The notes under the pieces: generated by a model
Told to the model about the DNA's origin: nothing
The model's database searches: none
The model's input: only the letters and a program-made list of their open reading frames with translations
In this document: positions 25,055 to 34,492 of the stretch, piece after piece
Layout of the letters: every line of letters begins with the position of its first letter
How positions within the stretch are numbered: the stretch's first letter is position 1
Origin: an uncultured Parabacteroides sp.
GTDB lineage: Bacteria; Bacteroidota; Bacteroidia; Bacteroidales; Tannerellaceae
NCBI GenBank assembly: GCA_900552465.1
Contig: URZO01000016.1
Span: 1 to 64,000 of the forward strand
Reading direction: 5' to 3'
Length of the DNA: 64,000 bases
Position numbers and translations under genes: made by a program

Positions 25055-27217
25055 ATGACTCTTAAAACATCGCCATACGAACAGTTGACCCGGGAAGAAT
25101 TAATACAACTACTGGAAGCCAGGGATAATGAACCGGATAGAAACAAGGTTCGTACACCCTTCGAAGCACCCGCCATCAAACGCATTATCTCCGAAGTACT
25201 GGTCATTCTCTTTAACGAAGAGAAGGATCCGATCGGAAAAGCCATGCGTGTATTGCTGGACTACTTCAATGCAGATTGGGGCTATGTCGCTATCTTCGAG
25301 GAGGACGGACAGACTGCCAACTTCATCTGCGAGGTGATGAGCGAATGGGTAAAAGTTCCGAAAGACGACCAGAGCAAACTGACTTACGATACGATCCCCT
25401 GGATTATCGATACCGTCAGGGACGGCCACGACATCGTGCTGGGCGATATAGCCATGCTGCCATCCGAGGCTGCCACAGACAAGGCTTTGCTGACCGAACA
25501 ACAATTAAAATCCATGTTGATCATACCGCTGACTTTCCATAACAAGGTGCAGGGGTTCATCGGTTTCGACTCGGTGCGGATACGCCGCTTCTGGACTATA
25601 GCGGAAGTCGAGGATATGCACCTTACGGCCAGTATATTCTCCATCATCATCGAACGCTGGCAGACGAACAACAACCTTGAAGAGTCAAGAAAACGTATTT
25701 CCCAACTGAGCACGAAATTCCAACAGTTTTTCAACAACCTGCCGATCGGAGTGGAACTGTACGACTCGGAAGGTTATCTGATCGACGTAAACGAGGCCGA
25801 CTGTAAAATCTTCGGCACCAAATATGGCCAGTTGATAGGAGCTAATTTATTCAGGAACCCGTCTATCCCAACCAAGATTCTCAACCAGATATCAAAAGGG
25901 AAAACCTTCAACTTTTCGTTTGCATACGATTTCAATATTATACGGGATACCGGATATTATTCTTCCTCCTTTTCCGACCAGATTAAATATTTGCTGGTAA
26001 AAGGAATCAGTTTGACCGACCATGAATTCAGGCATATCGGTTACCTGTTTTTCATATCCGACGAGACAGAAAAGCAACAGGAGAAAGAGCGGACACAAAA
26101 CAATCTGGCGATCCTCAAAGCGGGTCTCCTTTCCGGCCATTCCCTGGTTGCCGAATATGATATAGAGAAAAAGGAGCTATACGTCGACCCCTTGCTGAAT
26201 GAAGCGGGAGAAAGCAACAAGCTTTTCAATTACCTGAGAAACAACAAGCACATGACACTCGAAAACGTACAACAGATTGTCCGGACAACCGATAATGTCA
26301 ACCAATTGTTCCAGGTAATAAACGGAGTGCAGGACCATTGCAGTTTTATATGCCGTACCGTTATCGAAAACGAAACAATCTGGATACGTATTAATGCACA
26401 GGCTTACAAAATAAAAGGGTGTAAACAGCTAAACAAAATGGTTTGCCACGTAACCGACATAACCGAGGAGAAGCTGCTGGAAGAGAAATTGTATCATGCA
26501 GAATATGAGACCCGGCAGTCGGAACTGGAAATACAGAAGGTACGCGAAGCCGACAAACTAAAATCGGCATTCCTTGCCAATATGAGCCATGAGATCCGGA
26601 CGCCGCTCAACGCTATAATCGGCTTTTCCGGCATTCTGGCAGAGACGGAGGAAAAAGAGGAAAAAGAAGAATTTATCAAGATAATCAACAAGAACAGCGA
26701 CCTGCTGCTCCGGTTGATCACTGACATCCTGGACTTCTCGAAAATAGAATCGGGCATTCTGGATTACTCGCTTACCGACGCCAGCCTGAAAGAAATATGT
26801 TACGAACAGCATCAGGTCCATTCGTTGAAAATGCCCGATGGGGTCGAACTGATCTGTGACTTCGACTCCTTACCGGATATTACCGTCCATACAGACCCTA
26901 AACGAATCACTCAGGTAATTTCAAACCTGATTTCTAACGCAGCCAAGTTTACAGAGAAAGGTTGCATCACGCTCTCCTACCGCATTATGGAAGGGCGCGT
27001 CCTGGTTGAAGTAACCGATACAGGCATCGGAATCTCCCCCCAAAACCAGCATACGATCTTCGAACGCTTTGTAAAAGTAGATTCATTCAAACAGGGTACC
27101 GGTTTAGGACTTACCATCTGCAAAACCATTATCGAAGCACTCAACGGGACAATCGGCGTAGACTCCAAACCGGGAGAAGGATCACGTTTCTGGTTTACAT
27201 TGCCTTATAACGGATAG
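25055..27217 (+). CDS. Soluble sensor histidine kinase (GAF-PAS-HisKA-HATPase)
   Basis: Cytoplasmic signal kinase of 720 residues with no membrane segment. A short N-terminal helix (SPYEQLTREELIQLLEARDN) is followed by a GAF domain at about 45-210 (RVLLDYFNADWGYVAIFEED ... SMLIIPLTFHNKVQGFIGFD). A PAS domain lies at about 220-345 (FFNNLPIGVELYDSEGYLID) and a second PAS-like region precedes the kinase core. The phospho-acceptor His is in NMSHEIRTPLNAIIGFS. The ATP-binding N, G1 and G2 boxes are seen as NLISNAAKF, VTDTGIGI and GTGLGLTICK. No receiver domain is attached and no response regulator is adjacent, so its partner lies elsewhere. It overlaps the end of the EamA gene tail to tail by 23 bases. 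Confidence 0.93.
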   Translation: MTLKTSPYEQLTREELIQLLEARDNEPDRNKVRTPFEAPAIKRIISEVLVILFNEEKDPIGKAMRVLLDYFNADWGYVAIFEEDGQTANFICEVMSEWVKVPKDDQSKLTYDTIPWIIDTVRDGHDIVLGDIAMLPSEAATDKALLTEQQLKSMLIIPLTFHNKVQGFIGFDSVRIRRFWTIAEVEDMHLTASIFSIIIERWQTNNNLEESRKRISQLSTKFQQFFNNLPIGVELYDSEGYLIDVNEADCKIFGTKYGQLIGANLFRNPSIPTKILNQISKGKTFNFSFAYDFNIIRDTGYYSSSFSDQIKYLLVKGISLTDHEFRHIGYLFFISDETEKQQEKERTQNNLAILKAGLLSGHSLVAEYDIEKKELYVDPLLNEAGESNKLFNYLRNNKHMTLENVQQIVRTTDNVNQLFQVINGVQDHCSFICRTVIENETIWIRINAQAYKIKGCKQLNKMVCHVTDITEEKLLEEKLYHAEYETRQSELEIQKVREADKLKSAFLANMSHEIRTPLNAIIGFSGILAETEEKEEKEEFIKIINKNSDLLLRLITDILDFSKIESGILDYSLTDASLKEICYEQHQVHSLKMPDGVELICDFDSLPDITVHTDPKRITQVISNLISNAAKFTEKGCITLSYRIMEGRVLVEVTDTGIGISPQNQHTIFERFVKVDSFKQGTGLGLTICKTIIEALNGTIGVDSKPGEGSRFWFTLPYNG

Positions 27218-28067
27218 CTTCCCAGGTTTGCAACAGGACGGAAAGAAGGATCAATCCCAATCCGGCATAAAAAGCGAAGTTTAACTCTTTTGCCTCTCCG
27301 AAAAAAAGCATGGCAAGGATAATGCTGTAGACAGGCTCCAGGTTATAACTCAGATTCACGGTAAAGGCGGAAACCTGCTTCAGCACCTGTATCTGCAACA
27401 GGTAAAGCCCTATCGTGCAAACCAATGCAAGCAGCAGCAGATAAAGGAAATTTGTCATCCCCGGCAGGATTGTCCCGACCGGAAAGAAATGCAGATAAAA
27501 CGGAAGCAGGCAGGTCAATCCCAGAAAACCGCCAATCATTTCGTAGAGCAACATCATGCTGGAAGCATGCCGCACGCCCACTTTCTTGTTTGTGATAGTA
27601 AAAAGAGCAGCCAGCGCCGATGATATCACGCCGATAATAATTCCTGTCCGGTAGCGTGTATCGAACTGAAAGATCAAAACAATACCGCACACGGCCACCA
27701 GACTGAACAAGATCTCTTTAACGGAAAGACGTCGTCTGATTATCAGCGGCTCCAACAACGCCGTAAAAAAACCGACCAGTGAAAAGCAGACCACACCGAT
27801 CGAGACGTTTGCCGCCTTGATACTCCCGTAGAAAAACACCCAGTGAAGTCCTAACAGCAAACCTGTCCCGGCGATCTTCAATACTTCACGAAAAGGGACC
27901 CGTTTTAGTTTCCCACTACCCCAAAGAATCAGGAAAAGCATAACTGCAGCCAAAAGCATCCGGTACCAGACGAGCAATCCCTCGTTCAGCGTGACCAGTT
28001 TTCCGAACAGGCCGGTGAAGCCTGCCAAAAGAATGGAAATGTGCAGTTTTATAAATGCTTCCCTCAT
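27195..28067 (-). CDS. EamA/DMT-family transporter
   Basis: Inner-membrane protein of 290 residues made of two EamA repeats, ten predicted helices. The start at 28067 (MREAFIKLHISILLAGFTGL) is chosen because it overlaps the stop of the upstream barrel gene as TGATG and gives the usual first helix. Conserved features include LLLGLHWVFFYGSIKAANVS in repeat 1 and NLEPVYSIILAMLFFGE in repeat 2, the typical EamA end-of-repeat signature. Family members export or import amino acids and other metabolites; the substrate is unknown. It is co-transcribed with the barrel protein. Confidence 0.9.
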   Translation of the reverse strand: MREAFIKLHISILLAGFTGLFGKLVTLNEGLLVWYRMLLAAVMLFLILWGSGKLKRVPFREVLKIAGTGLLLGLHWVFFYGSIKAANVSIGVVCFSLVGFFTALLEPLIIRRRLSVKEILFSLVAVCGIVLIFQFDTRYRTGIIIGVISSALAALFTITNKKVGVRHASSMMLLYEMIGGFLGLTCLLPFYLHFFPVGTILPGMTNFLYLLLLALVCTIGLYLLQIQVLKQVSAFTVNLSYNLEPVYSIILAMLFFGEAKELNFAFYAGLGLILLSVLLQTWEAIRYKAM

Positions 28068-29290
28068 CAGAAATAATACATCACAAGTCCCAGAATGCGG
28101 TGGTTCGTCACCGAATGTGTATCTACCACTTTGCCGGAAGCCATATCCGTATCGCCGTACCAAGCTGTCGACGGCATATATTCAAGGCCGATCTGCCAAT
28201 GCGGCAAGTTGTACGTAAATGCGATATTGGTAGAAAGCAACTGGTCAATATCCAAGCCCATACCATATTTAACAGGAGAGACCAACGCATCAGACGTTCC
28301 CAGGTTCTTGGTATAACCGGCAAAGAAATGTCCTTTCCATTTGATTCCATAGGTGAAATTCACCCAGGAAGTGGAATGGCGGTAAGGCGTATATTCCTGC
28401 TCGCCGTTGTCCGGATTAATCGAGCTGATGCCGTAACCGCCAATCAATGCAGTGTGATCCAGGCTGGAAGCGATCAGACTCTTAGCTGCAAAAGCATAAT
28501 TCCGTCCGGTATATTTGACATGCGCTTCGTATGAAAGAGCTGTCATGCGCTCATTCACCTTATAAGTCTTTTCATCCCAGACAGACGAGGTGCGAGGCTT
28601 CAGTGAGATCAAATGAATGCCGGCACCTGCCAACCAGCCATTGCCGGACGTATAATCCGCACCGATATAGAACTCCGGCACGCAACTGTTCTTGATATAT
28701 TCCTCACTCATCCCGTTCGGTCCGCTCGAAAGGTATTGTAATTGCCAGATAGCGGAAGCCGTCAGCTTCACCTTCCCGGCTTTATACTGATAACGCAATT
28801 GGGGACTGCGGTTGAAAGGTTGGAAAGGCGCGCCTGTCGAGAGATTCAACATATCAGGGAAAACGCTTCCGAAAAGAGGATGCCAGGTATGCCCGATCAG
28901 CACCTGGCTCCGATCCCAGTCCAATGCCACATACGCCTGCCGGACGCGTAGCATCGTATTACTGGATGAAAAACCGCCAAAGTCTACTTCTATCTTAGCG
29001 CTTGTCCGGGCCGATCCGACATTCGGACCGGTCATATCCAAACCCAACCGGGAAGTAAACGTGTAGAAACTGCCGTTAGGACTGGCGTTCAAGTCCTTCC
29101 CGTCAGGATCCGGCTTTTTATCCAATGGAAACAAATAGAAGTTTCCGTCTATCGGAGCCATGTTAGCCCGAGAGTTATAGAAGAGGTCACCACGGACAAA
29201 ACCGTAGAACTTATAGGTGAAATCTTTCTTCTGCGCTGTCGCCGGAAAGAGCATACAGATGCCTGCCAGCAGTAATATCAGCTTTTTCAT
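28067..29290 (-). CDS. Outer-membrane beta-barrel (porin-like) protein
   Basis: A 407-residue exported protein: signal peptide ending PATAQ near residue 19, then alternating beta-strand patterns from KKDFTYKFYGFVRGDLFYNS to the C-terminal aromatic end ILGLVMYYF. The start (FYGFVRGDLFYNSR) and the phrase VRQAYVALDWDRSQVLIGHT resemble DcaP/porin-like families common in Bacteroidales. Likely an outer-membrane pore or structural barrel; substrate unknown. Its stop is overlapped by one base with the EamA transporter start, so the pair may act together across both membranes, which is inference. Confidence 0.75.
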   Translation of the reverse strand: MKKLILLLAGICMLFPATAQKKDFTYKFYGFVRGDLFYNSRANMAPIDGNFYLFPLDKKPDPDGKDLNASPNGSFYTFTSRLGLDMTGPNVGSARTSAKIEVDFGGFSSSNTMLRVRQAYVALDWDRSQVLIGHTWHPLFGSVFPDMLNLSTGAPFQPFNRSPQLRYQYKAGKVKLTASAIWQLQYLSSGPNGMSEEYIKNSCVPEFYIGADYTSGNGWLAGAGIHLISLKPRTSSVWDEKTYKVNERMTALSYEAHVKYTGRNYAFAAKSLIASSLDHTALIGGYGISSINPDNGEQEYTPYRHSTSWVNFTYGIKWKGHFFAGYTKNLGTSDALVSPVKYGMGLDIDQLLSTNIAFTYNLPHWQIGLEYMPSTAWYGDTDMASGKVVDTHSVTNHRILGLVMYYF

Positions 29291-29352
29291 ATTTGTCGTT
29301 TGTTATCAGTTTACAGAGTTGGCCGCAAAGATATATATTTTCCGGTATTTCA

Positions 29353-29383
29353 TTTGAAGAATGGAATATTATTTGTTACTTTG
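29353..29383 (+). promoter_or_regulatory. Promoter of trpB
   Basis: TTTG (29353-29356), 20 bases, TACTTTG (29377-29383): a good match to the Bacteroidales promoter, one base short in the -7 box, 62 bases before the ATG. Confidence 0.6.
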
Positions 29384-29444
29384 CTTCCAAGTTGTAAGCC
29401 CTAATGGCTATTTTGATTAATAATGTAAACGACATAATAACATC

Positions 29445-30809
29445 ATGGAAAGTAAAAAGTATTTATTGCAGGAGAAAGATATTCCTACAGCCTGGTACAA
29501 TATCGTGGCTGACATGAAGAATAAACCACTTCCTCCGTTAAACCCTAAAACAAAAGAGCCACTGAAGCCGGAAGACCTCTATCCGCTGTTTGCCAAAGAA
29601 TTAGTTCATCAGGAAATAAACCAGACAGACCCCTGGATCGAAATCCCGGAAGAGGTTCGCGAGATGTATAAAATCTGGCGTCCGACTCCGCTGGTTCGTG
29701 CTTACGGACTGGAAAAGGCATTGGATACACCGGCCCATATCTATTTTAAAAACGAAAGTGTCAGCCCGGTCGGTTCACACAAGTTGAACTCAGCCATTCC
29801 ACAAGCATATTTCTGTAAGAAGGAAGGCGTGACGAATATCACAACCGAGACAGGTGCCGGACAATGGGGAGCATCCATGGCTATGGCAGCCAAGCATTTC
29901 GGATTGGAACTGGCCGTTTACATGGTGAAGGTCAGCTACAACCAAAAACCTTACCGCCGCTCCATGATGCAGACATTCGGAGCCGAAGTGGTCGCATCGC
30001 CGAGTATGAGTACACGCGCCGGACGCGACATCATCACCAAGCATCCGAACTACCAGGGCAGTCTGGGTACAGCCATCTCAGAGGCAGTCGAACTGGCTAT
30101 GCAAACCCCGAACTGCAAATATGTGCTGGGCAGTGTCCTGAACCACGTAATGCTCCACCAGACAGTTATCGGTTTGGAAGCCGAAAAGCAGATGGAAATG
30201 GCTGGGGAATATCCGGATGTTGTCATCGCTTGCTTCGGTGGCGGTTCTAACTTCTCCGGTATTGCATTCCCGTTCCTGCGCCATAAGCTGATACAGGGTA
30301 AAGATATCCGCATCGTTGCAGCAGAACCGGCATCTTGCCCGAAACTGACGCGCGGACAATTCCAGTACGATTTCGGTGACGAAGCCGGCTATACTCCGCT
30401 CCTTCCGATGTTCACATTAGGACATAACTTTGCTCCGGCCAACATCCATGCAGGAGGTTTGCGCTATCACGGTGCAGGTTCTATTGTCAGCCAACTGAAA
30501 AAAGACGGGTTAATGGATGCAGTCGACATCCAGCAATTGGAAACATTCCAGGCTGCCACCCTGTTTGCACAGAGCGAAGGCATCATCCCTGCTCCCGAAT
30601 CATCACACGCGATTGCCGCTGCCATCCGTGAAGCCGAACAAGCCAAGCTCGAAGGCAAACCGCGTACAATCCTGTTCAACCTCTCCGGTCACGGACTGAT
30701 CGATATGGCCGCTTACGACCAGTATCTGGCAGGCGACCTGACAAACTACGAGGTCACAGATGCAGATGTAGAAAAGAATCTTTCCGAGATAGAGAAGATC
30801 ATCAAATAA
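29445..30809 (+). CDS. trpB: Tryptophan synthase beta chain, TrpB2 type
   Basis: Pyridoxal-phosphate enzyme joining indole and serine to tryptophan. The 454-residue length and the opening segment PLNPKTKEPLKPEDLYPLFA place it in the TrpB2 group rather than the shorter TrpB1 of trp operons. The PLP lysine is Lys113 in GSHKLNSA. The phosphate-binding loop is CFGGGSNFSG (near 260) and the C-terminal stretch ILFNLSGHGLIDMAAYDQYL is conserved. It stands alone with its own promoter and terminator, as TrpB2 genes usually do; it may salvage indole, abundant in the gut. That ecological role is inference. Confidence 0.95.
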   Translation: MESKKYLLQEKDIPTAWYNIVADMKNKPLPPLNPKTKEPLKPEDLYPLFAKELVHQEINQTDPWIEIPEEVREMYKIWRPTPLVRAYGLEKALDTPAHIYFKNESVSPVGSHKLNSAIPQAYFCKKEGVTNITTETGAGQWGASMAMAAKHFGLELAVYMVKVSYNQKPYRRSMMQTFGAEVVASPSMSTRAGRDIITKHPNYQGSLGTAISEAVELAMQTPNCKYVLGSVLNHVMLHQTVIGLEAEKQMEMAGEYPDVVIACFGGGSNFSGIAFPFLRHKLIQGKDIRIVAAEPASCPKLTRGQFQYDFGDEAGYTPLLPMFTLGHNFAPANIHAGGLRYHGAGSIVSQLKKDGLMDAVDIQQLETFQAATLFAQSEGIIPAPESSHAIAAAIREAEQAKLEGKPRTILFNLSGHGLIDMAAYDQYLAGDLTNYEVTDADVEKNLSEIEKIIK

Positions 30810-30815
30810 ATATGA

Positions 30816-30864
30816 AAATGGCGCTAATAACAGGGACTCACGTCTTTTGTTATTCGCGCCATTT
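30816..30864 (+). terminator. Terminator-like hairpin after trpB
   Basis: A 17-bp stem with one mismatch (AAATGGCGCTAATAACA / TGTTATTCGCGCCATTT) lies 6 bases after the trpB stop. The T-run is short. Confidence 0.55.
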
Positions 30865-30897
30865 ACGATGTGTCTATGAAATATTCTAACTTAGGTA

Positions 30898-31308
30898 TTA
30901 TGAGAAAATGTCATCATAACTTGCTGCCGGAGCAACAAGATTCTGAACATTTAAGCTAAAATTCTTTTTCTTCTGATCCCACATGCCGTATGTGGTGTTG
31001 ATTTCCCCCGTTTCCGCATTATATGTATAAATTGTCTGATAATAGGGGACCCATGTTTCCTTACCCTTATTCCAGCGATATGCCTTTTTCTCTGACACTT
31101 TGCCGTCTTCATTGTAAGAAAACTCATACTTAAATTCCTTACTCAAAAGCCCATTGTCGTTTAAGAAAATGACTTTTGAAATAACTTTACCATTCTCTTC
31201 CTTCGTATCATACATATACTCTCTGGGAGAGGCTGCGCTCATTGCAAGATTACATAAAAACATAACTGCAAGAACTAAAATGCTTTTACTTAAAACTGAT
31301 GTTTTCAT
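30898..31308 (-). CDS. DUF3836 family secreted protein
   Basis: Small exported protein of 136 residues. The signal peptide is VLAVMFLCNLAMSAAS near residues 11-27. The rest is a beta-rich domain with repeated tyrosines (FKYEFSYNEDGKVSEKKAYR; TIYTYNAETGEINTTYGMWD), which fits the DUF3836 family of Bacteroidales. No function is known. The gene is isolated, convergent with trpB. Confidence 0.75.
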   Translation of the reverse strand: MKTSVLSKSILVLAVMFLCNLAMSAASPREYMYDTKEENGKVISKVIFLNDNGLLSKEFKYEFSYNEDGKVSEKKAYRWNKGKETWVPYYQTIYTYNAETGEINTTYGMWDQKKKNFSLNVQNLVAPAASYDDIFS

Positions 31309-31496
31309 ATATTTATTACTCTAAGATTACTTTCAAATTGCAGTGCAAAGGTAGAGAGTAAACCGGAACCAAACAAACATTTGCTTACATATTGTCAGCA
31401 ATTATAGCTTATTTAACAATACTCAACCTTTTATTCACTATTCAACCATAAATCAGCTTACATATTGTAAGGAAAGAGCAGACCAACTCTCTTAAA

Positions 31497-31709
31497 TCAG
31501 GATTCGTCTTCTTTAAATTCGAGAATATCCGCCGGTTGGCAGTCGAGCTCCTTACAGATTGCTTCAAGAGTAGAGAAGCGTATAGCTTTGGCTTTACCCG
31601 TCTTTAAAATCGAAAGATTTGCCGGAGTTATACCGATACGATCAGCCAAATCGCCTAAGGCGATCTTCCGTTTTGCCATCATCACATCCAAATTCACTAT
31701 TATAGCCAT
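31497..31709 (-). CDS. XRE/Cro-type HTH regulator (YozG-like)
   Basis: A 70-residue one-domain DNA-binding protein. The helix-turn-helix is clear: LGDLADRIGITPANLSILKT followed by GKAKAIRFSTLEAICKELDC and the cap QPADILEF. Such small regulators typically accompany DUF2975 membrane proteins in Firmicutes and Bacteroidetes (YozG/YoaS type). Here it is the last gene of a run of three DUF2975-like and two CPBP-family proteins, 3 bases after the preceding stop. It may autoregulate the run. Confidence 0.9.
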   Translation of the reverse strand: MAIIVNLDVMMAKRKIALGDLADRIGITPANLSILKTGKAKAIRFSTLEAICKELDCQPADILEFKEDES

Positions 31710-31712
31710 ATC

Positions 31713-32540
31713 TTACTCCTTTGATTCTTCATTAGTTACAATATTATCTATTTCACTATCCGTCTTTTCCGGAATTTGCCAAGCCGGAGTCTTCAGGCTT
31801 CGGCTCAAAAAATAGATGCAGACAGCAGACACTATTATACTTAGAGAGAAAAGCCCGGCAAAAGGCATCACTCCTGTCATTTCATACACAGAATGTTTAT
31901 CCGGGTAATAAATTACAAGCAAAGCCAGGAGAGCGGTCACAATCATATTTGAAAGAACGCACAGTCCCAAACTGCCGGACCGGTAATAAAGGTATCCCCA
32001 AAGCAATCCGAACAAGAAAAAAGAGATATTATGTCCCGGGTGAATAACACCGAATATCAAGGCTGAAATTAAAATCGCATATTTAGGCGCCAAGTCTTTT
32101 TTCCCGAGCAACGAACTAAGTATAGCTCCCCTGTGCAACAACTCTTCGGTGACCGGACTAACTAAGATAAGGACACAAAGTCCAAACGAATTAAGACTGA
32201 TATCCCTCAGGATATTCAAATGCTTATCCAGGTCTTTATAGCCCAGAAAATTGCCCAGACCATCCAGCCCGCTCGCAAAATAGAAAAACACGATATTCAG
32301 TATAACCGTCAGCAAGACTACTTTCATTGAACAGAATGACCAGCTCAAAGAGTCGAAATGAACGAACTTCTTCGACAGTATATACCAGATAAAAAACAAA
32401 CAGCCCAAAAGCAGCCCCGATATAGCCATATAGGTTATAGCAAGGGATTCCTCCATAAAAAAGAAGAATGGAATACCCAGGAGAACCCCAAGAAATACAA
32501 ATCCGATCTGGGCAAGCAACAGTTTTACGATTCTTTCCAT
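31713..32540 (-). CDS. CPBP-family intramembrane protease-like protein, variant copy
   Basis: A 275-residue multi-span membrane protein of the CPBP (Abi/CAAX) group. Motif 1 is intact as PVTEELLHRGAIL (two glutamates and an arginine), motif 2 as FGVIHPGHN. Motif 3, normally HxxxN, reads NMIVT, so the third-motif histidine and asparagine seen in the upstream paralogue (HVMLN) are replaced. Activity is therefore doubtful, or the role has changed. It ends TNEESKE, almost the same tail as the next gene up (TNEESKK), which supports recent duplication. Known relatives trim prenylated proteins or confer bacteriocin self-immunity; no role is shown here. Confidence 0.88.
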   Translation of the reverse strand: MERIVKLLLAQIGFVFLGVLLGIPFFFFMEESLAITYMAISGLLLGCLFFIWYILSKKFVHFDSLSWSFCSMKVVLLTVILNIVFFYFASGLDGLGNFLGYKDLDKHLNILRDISLNSFGLCVLILVSPVTEELLHRGAILSSLLGKKDLAPKYAILISALIFGVIHPGHNISFFLFGLLWGYLYYRSGSLGLCVLSNMIVTALLALLVIYYPDKHSVYEMTGVMPFAGLFSLSIIVSAVCIYFLSRSLKTPAWQIPEKTDSEIDNIVTNEESKE

Positions 32541-32545
32541 ACCTA

Positions 32546-33346
32546 TTACTTCTTTGATTCTTCGTTAGTTGACTCTACAGATGCAACTTCTTCCGCCAAT
32601 ACAGGATCTTTCCAAAAGGGAAGTTCCCGCATTCGATTCAGATAATATGAACCTCCGGCCAGCAAAAGTGCCCCCACTAACAGGAACCATCCTTCCGGTG
32701 CAACACCTGACATATCCGCAAGACTCTGAGCATCCGGATAACAGATTGTAAGTGCAGTGCTGATTCCATTCAACATCACATGGATAATCATACAAATCAG
32801 CAGGCTACCGGATTTATAATAAATACGGCCTAACGCCATTCCCAAGAAAAAAGCATAAAGTATCTGGGCCGGGTTCATATGAATAATGCCAAAGATTAAC
32901 GCAGAGATCAAAACCGCATATCGCCAGGATAACTTTTTCAGCAAAAGGCCTAATATCGCCCCACGGAACAACAATTCCTCCGCAACCGGCCCCAAGACTA
33001 CGATGCCCAACACCCCCAAAGGATTAAAGCTCAAATCCATAAACTGGTCTTCCATCACATTCGGCAAATCGACCTGTTCGTTCAACCAGGTGGCAAAGAA
33101 ATAAGCTCCCAGCCCGTAAGCAATCATCCATGATAGCACAGAGACCGACCGGATCGACCAAGTATACTCATTTATACGTATATAATCTTTCTTAAACAAA
33201 TACCAGATCATCATCAAAGAAGCCAGGACCAGCGCAAACGCCAGCATATAGGTTTTATCCAGGAAAAACATCGCCGGTAAAGCCAGCAATCCTCCAAGAA
33301 ATTGAAATCCTATATAAATCAATACTAACTTAATAATCGTTTTCAT
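32546..33346 (-). CDS. CPBP-family intramembrane metalloprotease
   Basis: A 266-residue membrane protein with about eight helices and all three CPBP motifs: PVAEELLFRGAIL, FGIIHMNP and IIHVMLN. These supply the glutamates and histidines that form the active site in the family. It lies 5 bases before the variant paralogue and 11 bases after a DUF2975-like gene, all in one direction. Bacterial members act as Abi proteins, immunity proteins or regulators by proteolysis; here the substrate is unknown, although the adjacent small membrane proteins or the HTH regulator are candidates by position. Confidence 0.9.
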   Translation of the reverse strand: MKTIIKLVLIYIGFQFLGGLLALPAMFFLDKTYMLAFALVLASLMMIWYLFKKDYIRINEYTWSIRSVSVLSWMIAYGLGAYFFATWLNEQVDLPNVMEDQFMDLSFNPLGVLGIVVLGPVAEELLFRGAILGLLLKKLSWRYAVLISALIFGIIHMNPAQILYAFFLGMALGRIYYKSGSLLICMIIHVMLNGISTALTICYPDAQSLADMSGVAPEGWFLLVGALLLAGGSYYLNRMRELPFWKDPVLAEEVASVESTNEESKK

Positions 33347-33357
33347 ATTTCTTCCTC

Positions 33358-33999
33358 CTAAACCGTTAATTCCTGTTCTTCTTTCAATTTAACTCCCAAA
33401 GCAAATATTTCGGCAAAAAGGCCGAACAAAAGTGCAATAAAGAATGTCCGGAATTTGAATGCGAAATCGGCTATCGAATAACCCGGAAAAGCGATTCCAC
33501 TCTGCTTCAGCAAGAAATAATGATCGATTCCGGAAAACAAATTCTCCAAAACACCCACCAGCACCAGTGCAATGCAAATAACACGAAGCCTCCGGATATT
33601 CGGACGTATAAATATTTGCTGCCGCTGTACGTCACGGATAAAATAAGCAAAAGACAACAAAGCCCAAATTCCTAAACCCAAGATAACCGGAGTCCCGATA
33701 AAACCCATAAGTACAGAAACAAGCTGATAGGTGTCAGATGTCTTATGCGCCACAGTAACAGCACTCAACTGATAAGGGAACTTATCACCGGACGATAGTT
33801 GCAATGTATCCGGAAAGATATTACCGGCCAATGGCTTCAGATCCAGATTCACCCGATGTATCTCCTCACCATCTTTCTGCTCAATCACATCATGTGAAGC
33901 CTCCGACCACCCTTCTGCAAATTCCAGAAGACCATTACCGATAGACAAAATATAACAGACTCCTAACAGGATGCAAAACAACCGAATACTATTTTTCAT
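33358..33999 (-). CDS. DUF2975-like membrane protein (copy 3)
   Basis: A 213-residue protein with four predicted helices: residues 5-25, about 92-120, 135-160 and 183-205. A periplasmic segment of about 60 residues lies between helices 1 and 2. The end ALGVKLKEEQELTV is shared with the two upstream paralogues and is typical of DUF2975. No catalytic motif is seen. It is separated by 11-13 bases from both neighbours. Confidence 0.82.
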   Translation of the reverse strand: MKNSIRLFCILLGVCYILSIGNGLLEFAEGWSEASHDVIEQKDGEEIHRVNLDLKPLAGNIFPDTLQLSSGDKFPYQLSAVTVAHKTSDTYQLVSVLMGFIGTPVILGLGIWALLSFAYFIRDVQRQQIFIRPNIRRLRVICIALVLVGVLENLFSGIDHYFLLKQSGIAFPGYSIADFAFKFRTFFIALLFGLFAEIFALGVKLKEEQELTV

Positions 34000-34012
34000 T
34001 TCATTCCTCCTT

Positions 34013-34480
34013 TCAAACCGTTAAGTCCTGTTCTTCTTTCATGCGTAAACCAATTGCAAAAATCTCTGCTATGACTAAAACGAATACTGCAGCAATCAAT
34101 GCCTGATAATCAAACGGATTTCCTTCAAAGGTTACAGAAGCCTGCTTAGACATATAATTAATGACAGTAGAAACAACAGCATGACCTCCCAACAAATAAG
34201 CGATCCATCTGAACAAAGTGATATTCTTCCACACGAAAACCAAGCCTTTATTTATATTCGAGATAACAACGATAAAAAGTATGCCTGCAATCAAAAGAAT
34301 ATTCATATCAACAGCTTGGACAGTTGTTTTTGCAAAAAAGCTATTCTGCGTGGCATCCGTATAAGCCGTGCCTTTGCCCATCTCATAACATAGCTGTATC
34401 GCATCCATATTATTCGAGAAGAGAGCTATAACGCAAAGGATGATCAACAAAGCACACAAGGAGTTCAAATTCCGTTTCAT
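34013..34480 (-). CDS. DUF2975-like membrane protein, short (copy 2)
   Basis: A 155-residue version of the same architecture with a reduced extracytoplasmic segment: four helices and the tail AIGLRMKEEQDLTV. It lies 12 bases after copy 1 and 13 before copy 3. Its shorter first loop suggests that loop length differs with partner or ligand. Function unknown; family call rests on the C-terminal signature and context. Confidence 0.8.
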   Translation of the reverse strand: MKRNLNSLCALLIILCVIALFSNNMDAIQLCYEMGKGTAYTDATQNSFFAKTTVQAVDMNILLIAGILFIVVISNINKGLVFVWKNITLFRWIAYLLGGHAVVSTVINYMSKQASVTFEGNPFDYQALIAAVFVLVIAEIFAIGLRMKEEQDLTV

Positions 34481-34492
34481 TCTCAGCTACTA

